Source: Arthrobacter sp. HY1533 (GTDB taxonomy: Bacteria > Actinomycetota > Actinomycetes > Actinomycetales > Micrococcaceae). From it: a stretch of DNA of 64,000 bases. The stretch is from the NCBI RefSeq assembly GCF_027568515.1, contig NZ_JANKZF010000006.1, positions 186,001-250,000 of the forward strand. Direction: 5' to 3'. Positions 63,949 to 64,000 of this stretch are shown piece after piece (position 1 is the first letter of the stretch; each line of letters begins with the position of its first letter). The translations under genes and the position numbers were made by a program. The notes under the pieces are model-generated. The model worked only from the letters and a program-made list of their open reading frames with translations, had not been told where the DNA came from and did no database searches.

Positions 63949-64000
63949 TCAGGCGTCCACGGTGGGCCTGCCCACCGTGATGGGAATGCCGGTGCCCGGA
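63949..64000 (-). CDS. 3' end of an unidentified minus-strand gene
   Basis: The last 16 codons read ...PGTGIPITVGRPTVDA then TGA. Codon use and the flanking bidirectional terminator make it a likely gene end. The protein cannot be identified from this fragment. Confidence 0.55.
   Translation of the reverse strand, partial: PGTGIPITVGRPTVDA

Overview
The window looks like a chromosomal segment of a high-GC Gram-positive bacterium, most probably an Arthrobacter-like member of the Micrococcaceae. The gene order (zinc metalloprotease, tilS, hpt, ftsH, folE-P-B-K, DUF3180, two PH-domain genes, DUF2520, panC, then lysS, lsr2, clpC, mutY, disA, radA) is the one I know from that group. Lsr2, ClpC, frequent GTG/TTG starts and -10 hexamers placed 5-8 nt before start codons also fit. 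This assignment is inference from gene content; no rRNA is present.

Layout. (1) 1-208: 3' end of a PBP4-type D-Ala-D-Ala carboxypeptidase. (2) 205-9355, all minus: a two-component system (response regulator, sensor kinase) followed by a surface cluster of phosphodiester glycosidase, GT2-GtrA, DUF4956, VTC-type polyphosphate polymerase, beta-helix lipoprotein and CotH-like lipoprotein. A 16-bp direct-repeat motif lies before the regulator gene, before the first structural gene and before the DUF4956 gene, so the block reads as one regulon. (3) 9577-21945: conserved housekeeping run for tRNA-Ile lysidine, purine salvage, FtsH, folate and pantothenate. (4) 22150-26770: nucleoside cassette (ribokinase, MFS, nucleoside hydrolase) facing a LacI regulator, with two palindromic operators between. 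(5) 26820-32218: lysS, a small membrane protein, lsr2, clpC and an acetyltransferase. (6) 32388-45268: accessory carbohydrate region with AKR, lactonase-like amidohydrolase, a GntR gene broken by an in-frame stop, ManD-type dehydratase, LacI and AraC regulators, a 1107-aa DUF5107-TPR protein, an epimerase-like protein and DhaK-DhaL-DhaM/HPr. (7) 45466-49886: mutY, a membrane-anchored protein, disA, radA. (8) 49937-53350: FUSC protein and a MarR-regulated DHA2 exporter. (9) 53659-60591: phosphate uptake (PHO box, pstSCAB, then Pit with its DUF47/PhoU-like partner). (10) 60794-64000: unknown protein, tRNA-Lys, a PdxK/ThiD-family kinase, small acetyltransferase, SDR and the tail of a minus-strand gene.

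Most promising for novelty: the surface cluster with its own two-component system and shared operator-like motif (4.8-9.5 kb). Also notable: a dispersed repeat next to two terminators (12.5 and 22.0 kb), a dispersed repeat that encodes the linker of the DhaM-HPr fusion, the nonsense-interrupted GntR gene, and unexplained dyads before manD and the pit operon. No CRISPR array, insertion sequence, rRNA or replication origin was seen.
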